A DNA stretch of 64,000 nucleotides from positions 62,001 to 126,000 of the forward strand of contig NZ_VOSL01000013.1 of the NCBI RefSeq assembly GCF_007997005.1, written 5' to 3'. The notes below the pieces were generated by a model. That model did no database searches, was not told the origin of the DNA, and was given only the letters and a program-made list of their open reading frames with translations. The position numbers were made by a program, and so were the translations under genes. Position 1 is the stretch's first letter; each line of letters begins with the position of its first letter. This DNA comes from Lujinxingia vulgaris. GTDB taxonomy: Bacteria > Myxococcota_A > Bradymonadia > Bradymonadales > Bradymonadaceae. Shown here piece by piece: positions 44,729 to 53,159 of the stretch.

Positions 44729-45714
44729 GGTCCCTCCTGATAGCCCAGGCCCTGGCGTGCCACATCGGCCATGGTCGCGGTGACCATGCGCCCGGCCTCA
44801 CGCCAACGCGCCATATGATCGAGGATGTACAGAAGTTCCGAGAGGTGCGCCTCCAGGCCCACCCCGAAGTTATGGGGATGCCACCAGAGGTGGTAGACGC
44901 CGCCACAACGCACCGCCTCATCGATCTCCCGACAGATGCGCGCGCGCTGCCTGCGCGCAAGCCAGGGACTGCGGGTGGCAAGCGGCCTCAAAAAGCGCGT
45001 GGCGGCCACGTTCACGGGCTGGCGCACGAGCGGAGAGACCGCCGAGATGCAGCGCGCCCCGGTCAGCGGTGTGAGGCTGTCGAGCAGACGCGCGGCTCGA
45101 CGAAACCCGGTATTTCGGGCGCGAGCGTGCGCCTGATAGAGCCACCCGGGAGGGTTACCCCGGTAGACCTCCAGCCCCAGGTTTCGACAGATCTCGAGGT
45201 ACTCTCGGCGCACTTGATTTCGCGGAAACACCAGGCTGGAGAGCCGAATCCCGCGCCGCGCCGCTACCGTGACGGCCGCCTCAAGGTCGGCCTCAAAGTC
45301 ATCGGCATCTTGTCCGGGCTCGCAGCAGTAATAATGCGAGAAGGTATGCGAGGCGATCTCCTGGCCGGGGCTCGCCTCAATCAAGCGGATCAGCGAGAGC
45401 CCGTAGTGAAAGGGATCTTCGACCTCGTTTTTGCCGATGGACGCGATATGCGGGTAGGGCGAGAGCGAGGCGTCTCGGTAGGCCGGGATGCGGCGAGGAA
45501 GGCTGGCGAGCAGCTCGTCGCGATGCTCGCAGAAGAGCATGCCCACGGTGGCCCAGGTGGCCATCACCCCGTAGTCCTCAAAGAGCTTGAGCATCGCCGG
45601 GACCGCCCGACGCACCCCCAGAAGCGCCACGCGATAGTCTTCCAGACGGCGGTGATCGCGCACGCCCCAGTAAAGCTCCAGATCCAACGAGATCACAAAG
45701 CGCGCAGCCCGCAT
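44707..45714 (-). CDS. Polysaccharide deacetylase (NodB-type) family protein
   Basis: 335 aa, no signal peptide, so cytoplasmic. Metal-binding features: Asp11 and Glu13 in VISLDLELYWG, and His123/His127 in IASHTFSHYY. VFPRNQ and the C-terminal HLWWHPHNFG also fit the family. It would remove an N-acyl group from an amino sugar of an intermediate; the coupled formyltransferase could then re-acylate the amine with formyl. This is inference from gene order. Confidence 0.86.
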   Translation of the reverse strand: MRAARFVISLDLELYWGVRDHRRLEDYRVALLGVRRAVPAMLKLFEDYGVMATWATVGMLFCEHRDELLASLPRRIPAYRDASLSPYPHIASIGKNEVEDPFHYGLSLIRLIEASPGQEIASHTFSHYYCCEPGQDADDFEADLEAAVTVAARRGIRLSSLVFPRNQVRREYLEICRNLGLEVYRGNPPGWLYQAHARARNTGFRRAARLLDSLTPLTGARCISAVSPLVRQPVNVAATRFLRPLATRSPWLARRQRARICREIDEAVRCGGVYHLWWHPHNFGVGLEAHLSELLYILDHMARWREAGRMVTATMADVARQGLGYQEGPWVSPAL

Positions 45715-45861
45715 GTTCTCCCCCGATGAAAAGCGTATCTGGTGAAAACGCGCCGGGGCGACCGCCCCATCGGATCGCTCCGACAGGGCGGCCTCCCGAC
45801 ACGTAGAAGTCAGGGTGCGCGCGCTCCCCCCGGCGCGCGCGCCCCCCTGAAGCGCCTCATA

Positions 45862-46362
45862 CTAGCGCGCTCTCCCGAGCTGAAAGGGGGATTGAGGATC
45901 GTCTTCATGACGAATCTCATCGACCTCTTCAGCGTAACCTTCGCCGCGGTAGAGCCGGTTGGGGCAGTTGATCACCCAGCCCGGGCCGCGGCTGATGTTC
46001 TGGTAGGCATGCACCACCCCCGGCGGAATGATCACCGCCGCGGGCATCTCCTCGCCCAGCTCAAAGGACTCGTAACGCTCGTAGCTGGTCGATTGCATGC
46101 GGTTATCCCACAGGTGCAGCCGGAAGGTGCCCGGCCCCATAAAACAGAAGTAGTCGGCCTGGTCGACATGCTCATGCGGGCCGCGCGCCACCCCGGCCTC
46201 GGTCTGCGAGAGGTAGGTCATCGCCGGCCAGAACTCGCGGGGGAGCTGATCATGGCGCCAGAGCTCGGTCAGCCATCCCCGCTCATCCCGATGGCGACTC
46301 AGCGGCCGCACCACCACGCCGACGATCTTGGAGAGAGATTCCTGATCATCCTGACGGCTCAT
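45862..46362 (-). CDS. RmlC-like dTDP-sugar epimerase family cupin
   Basis: 166 aa. The beta-sandwich pattern of dTDP-4-dehydrorhamnose 3,5-epimerases is visible (RPLSRHRDERGWLTELWR, GPGTFRLHLWDNR, IPPGVVHAYQNIS), but the classical RGLHYQ-type catalytic segment reads ARGPHEHVDQAD and the Lys after it is absent. It could be an isomerase of the FdtA/WxcM group, a diverged RmlC, or inactive. Its ATG overlaps the stop of the RmlA-like gene (ATGA), so the two are coupled. Confidence 0.8.
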   Translation of the reverse strand: MSRQDDQESLSKIVGVVVRPLSRHRDERGWLTELWRHDQLPREFWPAMTYLSQTEAGVARGPHEHVDQADYFCFMGPGTFRLHLWDNRMQSTSYERYESFELGEEMPAAVIIPPGVVHAYQNISRGPGWVINCPNRLYRGEGYAEEVDEIRHEDDPQSPFQLGRAR

Positions 46363-47084
46363 AAGCGCTCCCGGTCGGCGGCCATCACCCAGCTGTTGGC
46401 CTGGTGGTATGAGGCAAAGGTCCCGGCGTCGGTCCACCAGCCCCGAAGTCGGCCCCAGCTCAAGGCCTCGCGCTCGATGTAGGCGTTGTTCACGTCGGTG
46501 ATTTCGTACTCTCCGCGGGCCGACGGGCGCTGCCCCCGGATGATGTCGTAGACCTGCCCGTCGAAGAAATACACCCCGGTGACGGCCAACTTGCTCGGCG
46601 GGCGCTGGGGCTTCTCCAGGATCTCCACGACCCGATCCCCCTCCACGCGGGCCACCCCGTAGCGCTCCGGGTCGGGTACCTCTTTGAGCAAGATCCTCGC
46701 CCCGCCCCCCTGCTCGCGGTAGCGCCGCGCCTCGTCGGCGATGTTGTCCTCAAAGATGTTGTCGCCCAGGACCACACATACAGGCTCACCGCCGGCGAAG
46801 TTCTCCGCCAGGGAGAGCGCCTGGGCGATGCCTCCGGCCTCATCCTGCACCCGGTAGGTGAACTGGCAGCCAAAATCGCGGCCGCTCCCCAACAGTCCTA
46901 CCACATCGCCCATATGTTCGGTGCCCGTCACGATGAGCACCTGCGTGATGCCGGCCTCACGTAGCTTGAAGATCGGGTGCACCAGCATCGGCTGGCGCCC
47001 CACCGGCAAGAGATGTTTGTTGGTGACTTTTGTCAGCGGAAAGAGACGGCTCCCCGTCCCGCCCGCAAGAACCACTCCCCTCAT
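46359..47084 (-). CDS. rfbA: Glucose-1-phosphate thymidylyltransferase-like nucleotidyltransferase
   Basis: 241 aa. The opening MRGVVLAGGTGSRLFPLTKVTNKHLLPV holds the nucleotide-binding GGTGSRL; LGDNIFEDN and YGVARVEGDRVVEILEKP are typical of RmlA. It makes dTDP-glucose from dTTP and glucose-1-phosphate. It is about 50 residues shorter than E. coli RmlA, matching the short RmlA type. The start at 47084 is the family start; the 11 codons before are not convincing. Just downstream of rfbB on the same strand. Confidence 0.9.
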   Translation of the reverse strand: MRGVVLAGGTGSRLFPLTKVTNKHLLPVGRQPMLVHPIFKLREAGITQVLIVTGTEHMGDVVGLLGSGRDFGCQFTYRVQDEAGGIAQALSLAENFAGGEPVCVVLGDNIFEDNIADEARRYREQGGGARILLKEVPDPERYGVARVEGDRVVEILEKPQRPPSKLAVTGVYFFDGQVYDIIRGQRPSARGEYEITDVNNAYIEREALSWGRLRGWWTDAGTFASYHQANSWVMAADRERL

Positions 47085-47207
47085 AATCCCCCCTGGTGTC
47101 GCTGCTTCGCTCGTCAACGCGAGCGCTGAATAGGTCGCGTCTGGCTATGAACATGCGCGTCGCGCATCGCGGTGATCCCATCCGCCTCGCCATGCGCTCT
47201 GATGAAG

Positions 47208-48245
47208 TTAAACGCGCCTGCCCGCTGACAATCCCCCCCCGGGCCAGATCCGCTCCATATGGCGCAGATACCAGTCCACGGTGTGGGCGAGCGCCTCGTC
47301 GAAGCTCCAGCGCGGCTCCCAGCCCAGCTCGCTGCGGATGCGGGTGGCGTCGATCGCGTAGCGCCGATCGTGGCCGGGACGATCGTGCACAAAGCTCACC
47401 ATCCGCCGCGCGGTGCCCGCCGGACGCCCCATGCGCCGATCCACCAGATCGCCGAGCGCGTAGACCAGATCGAGGTTCGTCCACTCGTTCTGCGCGCCCA
47501 CATTATAACTTCGCCCGGACTCCCCCTGCGCAAAGACCAGACTCAGCGCCCGGCAATGATCTTCGACATAGAGCCAGTCGCGCACATGGCGCCCGTCGCC
47601 GTACACCGGCACCTCCTGGCCATCGCGCAGCCGACGGATGATCACCGGGATCAACTTCTCCGGATACTGGTAGGGCCCGAAGTTGTTGGAGCAGTTGGTG
47701 ATCACCACATCCATCCCGTAGGTGCGATGGTAGGCGCGCGCCAGATGATCGCTCGACGCCTTGGTCGCCGAATAGGGGCTGCTCGGGTCGTAGGGAGTAC
47801 GCTCGCTAAACGCTCCTTGAGGCCCGAGGCTTCCGTACACCTCGTCGGTCGACACATGCAGAAAGCGCCCCGGAATGCCCCGCTCCTCCCAGGCCCGCCG
47901 GGCGCTCTCCAGGAGCACAAAGGAGCCCACCACATTGGTCTGCACAAAGTCCGCCGGCCCGCGAATCGAGCGATCCACGTGCGACTCTGCGGCCAGGTGG
48001 ATCACCCCGTCAAAATCCGACCGGGCAAAGAGGCCCTCCATGGCCTCCCGGTCGGCGATGTCGGCGACGATCAGCGGCACCTCCCTTCGAGCGATCAGCT
48101 CCTCGAGGTAGCGCCGGTTGCCGGCGTAGGTCAGCTTATCGACCACGCTCACCCGCGTCTGCGGATGCTCCCGGCGCAGATAACGCACCAGATTCGCGCC
48201 GATAAAGCCCGCCCCGCCCGTCACCAACAGGTGGTTCGCCTCCAT
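47208..48245 (-). CDS. rfbB: dTDP-glucose 4,6-dehydratase
   Basis: 345 aa extended SDR that converts dTDP-glucose to dTDP-4-keto-6-deoxyglucose. GGAGFIG near the N-terminus; IHLAAESHVDRSI; STDEVYGSLG with the Thr-Asp-Glu catalytic set; YSATKASSDHL (YxxxK); NCSNNFGPYQYPEKLIP. All are diagnostic for RmlB. It leads the rfbB-rfbA-rmlC-like minus-strand unit; RmlD is 36 kb away. Confidence 0.96.
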   Translation of the reverse strand: MEANHLLVTGGAGFIGANLVRYLRREHPQTRVSVVDKLTYAGNRRYLEELIARREVPLIVADIADREAMEGLFARSDFDGVIHLAAESHVDRSIRGPADFVQTNVVGSFVLLESARRAWEERGIPGRFLHVSTDEVYGSLGPQGAFSERTPYDPSSPYSATKASSDHLARAYHRTYGMDVVITNCSNNFGPYQYPEKLIPVIIRRLRDGQEVPVYGDGRHVRDWLYVEDHCRALSLVFAQGESGRSYNVGAQNEWTNLDLVYALGDLVDRRMGRPAGTARRMVSFVHDRPGHDRRYAIDATRIRSELGWEPRWSFDEALAHTVDWYLRHMERIWPGGGLSAGRRV

Positions 48246-48471
48246 GCTCCCCTCCTCTCAAGACCCACCGCGACGCCGGATCGCGTCGCGCTCAGGAGGC
48301 GCCGCCGACGGCCGCGCCTCAAACACCTCCAGCATCCATCCCTGCCATCGCGCCATCACGCCATCTCGCATCCACCACCACCCAACCCTGATGCTCGGCA
48401 CCCCGTGTGACGTCAGGTCGCGTCGCTGACATCGCCCCCCGGCAAGCGACGCGCCTTCGCGTTCCGCAGAC

Positions 48472-50805
48472 TCAGCCCCCGGCGGCCCGCAACCATCTGC
48501 CGGCCGCTTCGCCAGCCCCCTCCAGCCCGGCCACCTCCTGCAAGATCGCCACATAACGATCGATGACCGCCTCCACCGAGTACTGCTCCTCAACCCGGCG
48601 GCGTCCTCGCCGGCCCATGCGCACGCGCAGCTGCGGGGAATCGATGAGCTCGCGCAGCCCCTCCTCGAACTCCCGGACCGTCTCGGCCAGAACCCCGGCG
48701 CGGCTCCCCTCCAGGATCGTGCGGTTGGCCCCCACCGCCGAGGCCACCACCGGCACCCCGCAGGCCATGTAGAGCAAGAGCTTAAAGCCGCATTTGCCCC
48801 GGGTGACCGGGTTCTCCTGCAGCGGCATCAGGCCCACATCAAAGCCCTGCAACTCGGCCACCTCCCGCTGTGCCGACCAGGGGCGCTGCTCCACGCGCTC
48901 GACGCCCTTGAGGGGCAAAAACTCCCCGTTGGAGATCAGGCGCACCACCACATCCTCGCGCTCCTCCACCAGGCGCTTTAAGAGCGGCGCGGCCAGCTCC
49001 AGGCTTTTGAAGTTCGAGCGCGTCCCCATCCACCCCACCACCACCGGGCCGCCGGGGCGATGCGCCGGCGGTCGAAAACGCCGCGTATCGACCACCGTGG
49101 GGATCACCGACGTGGGCACTCCGGCCGGCACATGGGCCCCGATGTACTCGTTGCCGCAGATCACATGGGCCACCGAGCGACACGCCTGCTCAAAGGCCCG
49201 CGCCCCCCGCGCATCTTCGCCCCCGTCAGGCCCGCGAAAGATCGCATCATCCACATCGAAGATCGCCCGCGGGTTGCGCGCCGCGGCCAGCGCCTCCGGC
49301 GCCCCGCTGAAGGGAAGCGCCAGGCGCTGCAAAAACACCACATCGTACTCCGAGGCCGAGAGCGCCCAGGGCACCCGCTTTAAGCTCTGCGCAAGCTTGA
49401 TCACCCGCGCCGCCCCCCCATCGCCCAGCCGGTTGTACCCCTCCCCGTACGCCGCGCGCACCTCACAGCGAATGCCCCGCGCCTCCAGATGCGGCACCAG
49501 CTGCTCCACCCGGTAGCGCGAGGCCGGCACCGTCTTGCCCTCGGTCAGAAAAAGCACCCGCAGCTGCTCACGCTCCCCCAGGAGCCGCTCGTAGAGTCCG
49601 GCGTAGCGCCTGACCCCCTCGCTTAAATCGAAGTGCGCCTGGGTCATCCAGCGCGCTTTGAGCGCGGTGTGCATGCAACGCTCCGAGGCGGCCACCACCT
49701 CGGCGGCGCGGCGCAGCTCCGCCTCGCTCAAATCCTCCAGCACCACCCCGCTCTGGGCCCGCTCCACCCAGCGGCGCACCTCCCGGTTGCACCCCCACTG
49801 GATCGGGCGCACCCCGCTTGCGAAGAACTCCGCCAACTTGGTGGGCATCGCCGCCCGGTGCGAGGGCTCCACCTTGCGCAGCAACAACCCCCAGTCCATC
49901 AACGCCAGCCAGCTGGCCATCTCATCATGGCGCGCGCTGGTGATCGTGTAGCGCGCCGGATCCAGCCGCGCTTTCTCCAGAATTGCCAGCAACGCCGGGG
50001 CCTGCCGTGTCAGACACAGCAGATGAGCCTCGGGGCGACGCGCCAGCACCTGCTCAAAGAGGCGCACACTGGCCTCCACGCAGTACGCCTGACTGATCGC
50101 CCCGACCATGCCCACGACCAGCGCCCCGCGCAATCGCTCACGCACCGGCGCCGGCACCACCCCGGCGTCGCCTGGCCCCCCCAGGCCAAACTCGCCATAG
50201 TCCACGCAGGTCGGGATCACCTCCACCTCCCGATCCACCGGCCATGGCCCAAACTTACCCTGCTTGATCTCGTCGGCCGCCTCCGCGGTCAGACTCACCA
50301 CCGCCGCGCTCTGCTGGTAGAGGTCCCGCTCCCAGACGCGCGCCAGCTTCAGGCGCAACGCCCCGTCAAACCAGCGTCCCTGCTCCAGGCGCTCATCGAC
50401 CCAGTAGCCGCGGATGTCAAAGAGGTACTTCAGCCCCAGACTGCGTGCCACTGCGGCGGCCACATAGCTTCGGGCATGCACCAGATCGATGGGCCCGCGG
50501 GCCCGGACCTTCTGCACCAACGCCCGCAGCCGGGCCACGTTGCGCGCGGCTGCCGCCGGCCCGCCCCGCGCCTCATAATCGCCCCGCTCCCAGCCGATAC
50601 CTTCGGCGGCGAGGCTGCGCGCCAGCTCCTCCTCGCGCTCCCCGTCGCGCTCGGCCCGATCGGCGGCCTTCTCCAGGCTCACCACCGTAAAGCGCATCCC
50701 CCCGCGACCGGCCAGCGCACGCACATAGCGCAGCACCTGGGAGGTCCCCAGCGGCTCCAACATCCCGTCGCTACTGACATAGACAATATGGTTGCGTTGA
50801 CTCAC
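48472..50805 (-). CDS. Fusion of two GT-B glycosyltransferases
   Basis: 777 aa. The first half (about 1-415) has a GT4-like plan: NHIVYVSSDGMLEPLGTSQVLRYVRAL, DLVHARSYVAAAVAR, EVIPTCVDY, and SHRAAMPTKLAEFFASGVRPI. The second half (about 420-777) starts again with LRVLFLTEGKTVPASRYRVEQL, and has FDVDDAIF, VIPTVVDTRRF, VGWMGTRSNF and NPVTRGKCGFKLLLYMACGVPVVAS. Each half is a complete GT-B, so one chain may add two sugars in turn. GTG at 50805 follows GGGGGTGAAG; GTG at 50820 is an alternative. Acceptors unknown. Confidence 0.86.
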   Translation of the reverse strand: MSQRNHIVYVSSDGMLEPLGTSQVLRYVRALAGRGGMRFTVVSLEKAADRAERDGEREEELARSLAAEGIGWERGDYEARGGPAAAARNVARLRALVQKVRARGPIDLVHARSYVAAAVARSLGLKYLFDIRGYWVDERLEQGRWFDGALRLKLARVWERDLYQQSAAVVSLTAEAADEIKQGKFGPWPVDREVEVIPTCVDYGEFGLGGPGDAGVVPAPVRERLRGALVVGMVGAISQAYCVEASVRLFEQVLARRPEAHLLCLTRQAPALLAILEKARLDPARYTITSARHDEMASWLALMDWGLLLRKVEPSHRAAMPTKLAEFFASGVRPIQWGCNREVRRWVERAQSGVVLEDLSEAELRRAAEVVAASERCMHTALKARWMTQAHFDLSEGVRRYAGLYERLLGEREQLRVLFLTEGKTVPASRYRVEQLVPHLEARGIRCEVRAAYGEGYNRLGDGGAARVIKLAQSLKRVPWALSASEYDVVFLQRLALPFSGAPEALAAARNPRAIFDVDDAIFRGPDGGEDARGARAFEQACRSVAHVICGNEYIGAHVPAGVPTSVIPTVVDTRRFRPPAHRPGGPVVVGWMGTRSNFKSLELAAPLLKRLVEEREDVVVRLISNGEFLPLKGVERVEQRPWSAQREVAELQGFDVGLMPLQENPVTRGKCGFKLLLYMACGVPVVASAVGANRTILEGSRAGVLAETVREFEEGLRELIDSPQLRVRMGRRGRRRVEEQYSVEAVIDRYVAILQEVAGLEGAGEAAGRWLRAAGG

Positions 50806-51167
50806 CCCTTCACCCCCCACGCTCGACCCGGTTATCGCCGCCCCTTGTCCCTTCTGATCAGTCCCTCCTGATCAGTCCCTTCTGATCAGTCCCTTCTGAT
50901 CAGTCCCTTCTGAACCGCCCGCTCCTCAGAAGGTCTCCGGGACGATCCCCGACAAAACCTAAGCCTTTGAATTCAAAAGACAATTAACCCTCCACACATA
51001 TCCTTCGGCACACAGAAAACTGCACACCCGCCCCACCCTATCAAGGCCTCCACCTCAGAATTCCCGCCCCACCTCCCTCGCCACCGGGCTCGCCCTCCCG
51101 CCTTCCCGCCCCCCGGGCGGTGCCTAGCTTCTTCTGCATTGCCTGAACTGGCCCTGTGGGGGGACGC
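50806..51167. other. Divergent intergenic region with 14-bp tandem repeats
   Basis: 362 bases between the glycosyltransferase fusion and the ABC transporter genes. It contains the tandem repeat listed at 50848-50913, then an AT-richer stretch near 50960-51000 that may hold promoters, and the GGGGGGA ribosome site of the transporter. No gene is supported. Confidence 0.5.
50848..50913. repeat. 14-bp tandem repeat with TGATCA core
   Basis: Four full copies and one partial copy of TCCCTTCTGATCAG, with one substitution in copy 2. Each unit contains the palindrome TGATCA. It lies just upstream of the glycosyltransferase-fusion start on the minus strand. Confidence 0.92.
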
Positions 51168-53159
51168 ATGCCTTTGCTTCGACAGATCTGGTCGCTCTTT
51201 GACCCTCGCCAACGCCGAGAGCTCCTCGGCCTCTTTATGCTCATGCTCATCGGCGCCGGCTTTGAGGCCCTGGGCGTGGGCATCGTCATGCCCTTTATCT
51301 CGCTGATCAACGACCCGAGCGCCGCCTACGACGTCCCGCTGGCCGCAGACCTTTTGAACACCCTGGGCGTCTCCACCGCCAACGGCGTGGTCATGGCCGC
51401 GGGTGTGGCCCTCCTGCTGACCTTCACCCTCAAAAACCTCGTTCTCGGCCTGATGTACCACCTCAAATTTCGTTTCGTCTTCGACAACCAGGTCCGTCTC
51501 TCTCGCCGCCTCTTCGGCGCCTACCTCTACAGCCCCTACGCCTTTCACCTGCACCGCAACAGCGCCCAGCTGCTGCGCAACGTCAACGAAGAGGTGCGCT
51601 TAAGCTTTGTGCACGTGGTTATCCCCCTGCTCACGCTGGCGGTGGAGCTGATGGTCGTCGGCGTCATCGCGCTCCTGCTGGCCGCCGTCGAGCCCCTGAT
51701 CGCTCCGATCGCTATGCTCAGCTTTGGCCTGGTGAGTTACGGCTTCTACCGCTCGGTGCGCCAGAAGTCCGCGGTGCTCGGCAAGGCCCAGCAGCACCAC
51801 GCCGGGCAGATGATCCAGTGGGTCAACCAGGGCCTGGGCGGCGTCAAAGAAGCCCAGCTCCTGGGCGTGCAGGACTTCTTTCTGGACACCTACACCGAGC
51901 ACAGCACCCGCTACGCCCGCGCGATGCGCTTTCACTCCTTCATCAAAGAGATCCCCCGCCACGTCATCGAGACGATGGGCCTGGGGGGCATGATCCTGGT
52001 GGTGCTCCTGCTCATCGCCCGCGGCCAACCGCTGACCCAGATCCTACCGGTGCTGGGCCTCTTCGCCATGGCCGCCGTGCGCATGATGCCCTCCCTGACC
52101 CGCATCATCGCCGCGCTCACCAGCATCCGCCACTTCCGCCCCAGCGTGGAGGTGATCGCCGCCGACCTCGACGCCCTGCGCACCGGCGAGCTGGCGGCGA
52201 GTGTGAGGGCATCCTCGCCACACACCCCGCCCACGCAGCACGCGCAAGATGTTGAATTCACAGATAAATCCGTCACGAAAAACATTGAGCAAAGCCCTCT
52301 AGAGCTCGCCCGATCCACCGAAGTCGGCGACGCCGAGAGACGCCGCCGGGCGCTGGCCGAAGCCCGCCAGAACCCCCGCCCCCTGGAGCGCGAGCTGCGC
52401 CTGCATCACGTCAGCTACACCTACCCCGAGAGCGACGTCCCCTCGCTGCACGCGATCGACCTGCGCATTGAGCGCGGCCAGTCCGTCGCCTTCGTCGGGC
52501 CCTCCGGCGCCGGCAAGACCACCTGCGTGGACCTGATCCTGGGGCTCCTCCCCCCGGACCTGGGCCAGATCCTCGTCGACGGCCAGAACATCCACGCCGA
52601 GCTCGCCCGATGGCAGGCCAGCCTGGGCTACATCGCCCAGCCCGTCTACCTGATGGACGACACCATCCGCCGCAACATCGCCTTCGGCCTGCCCGACGCT
52701 ACCGTCGACGACGAGGAGGTCTGGCGCGCCCTCGACGACGCGCGCCTGGCCAGCACCATCGCCGCCTTACCCCGGGGCCTGGACACCGAGATCGGCGAAG
52801 GCGGCGTGCGCCTCTCCGGCGGCCAACGCCAGCGCTTAGGCATCGCCCGCGCCCTCTACCGCCGCCCCGATCTCCTGGTGCTCGATGAGGCCACCAGCGC
52901 GCTCGACAACACCACCGAGCGCGAGATCACCCGCGCCATCGAGCGCCTCTCCGGACGCATCACATTGATCATCATCGCCCACCGCCTGAGCACCGTTCGC
53001 CACTGCGATCGCCTCTTTGTCCTCGATCAAGGCCGGCTCATCGATCAGGGCACCTACGACGAGCTCGCCGCCCGCTGCCCCACCTTCCAGCAGATGGTTC
53101 AGGCCGCCGAGATGCCGCCCTCCAGCCTGCCCGGAGCACGCCAGCTGAGGTTAAAATGA
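51168..53159 (+). CDS. ABC transporter (PglK-like lipid-linked oligosaccharide flippase)
   Basis: 663 aa half-transporter. Six transmembrane helices (about 20-315), then a linker and an ATPase domain with Walker A GPSGAGKT (444-451), signature LSGGQ and Walker B LLVLDEATSALD. The fused TMD-NBD plan and neighbours suggest flipping of an undecaprenyl-linked glycan, as PglK does. Residues about 340-410 form an unusually long, hydrophilic linker, and its DNA (52200-52315) is visibly lower in GC than the flanks. Start at 51168 has GGGGGGA ahead; its stop overlaps the next start by ATGA. Confidence 0.9.
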   Translation: MPLLRQIWSLFDPRQRRELLGLFMLMLIGAGFEALGVGIVMPFISLINDPSAAYDVPLAADLLNTLGVSTANGVVMAAGVALLLTFTLKNLVLGLMYHLKFRFVFDNQVRLSRRLFGAYLYSPYAFHLHRNSAQLLRNVNEEVRLSFVHVVIPLLTLAVELMVVGVIALLLAAVEPLIAPIAMLSFGLVSYGFYRSVRQKSAVLGKAQQHHAGQMIQWVNQGLGGVKEAQLLGVQDFFLDTYTEHSTRYARAMRFHSFIKEIPRHVIETMGLGGMILVVLLLIARGQPLTQILPVLGLFAMAAVRMMPSLTRIIAALTSIRHFRPSVEVIAADLDALRTGELAASVRASSPHTPPTQHAQDVEFTDKSVTKNIEQSPLELARSTEVGDAERRRRALAEARQNPRPLERELRLHHVSYTYPESDVPSLHAIDLRIERGQSVAFVGPSGAGKTTCVDLILGLLPPDLGQILVDGQNIHAELARWQASLGYIAQPVYLMDDTIRRNIAFGLPDATVDDEEVWRALDDARLASTIAALPRGLDTEIGEGGVRLSGGQRQRLGIARALYRRPDLLVLDEATSALDNTTEREITRAIERLSGRITLIIIAHRLSTVRHCDRLFVLDQGRLIDQGTYDELAARCPTFQQMVQAAEMPPSSLPGARQLRLK

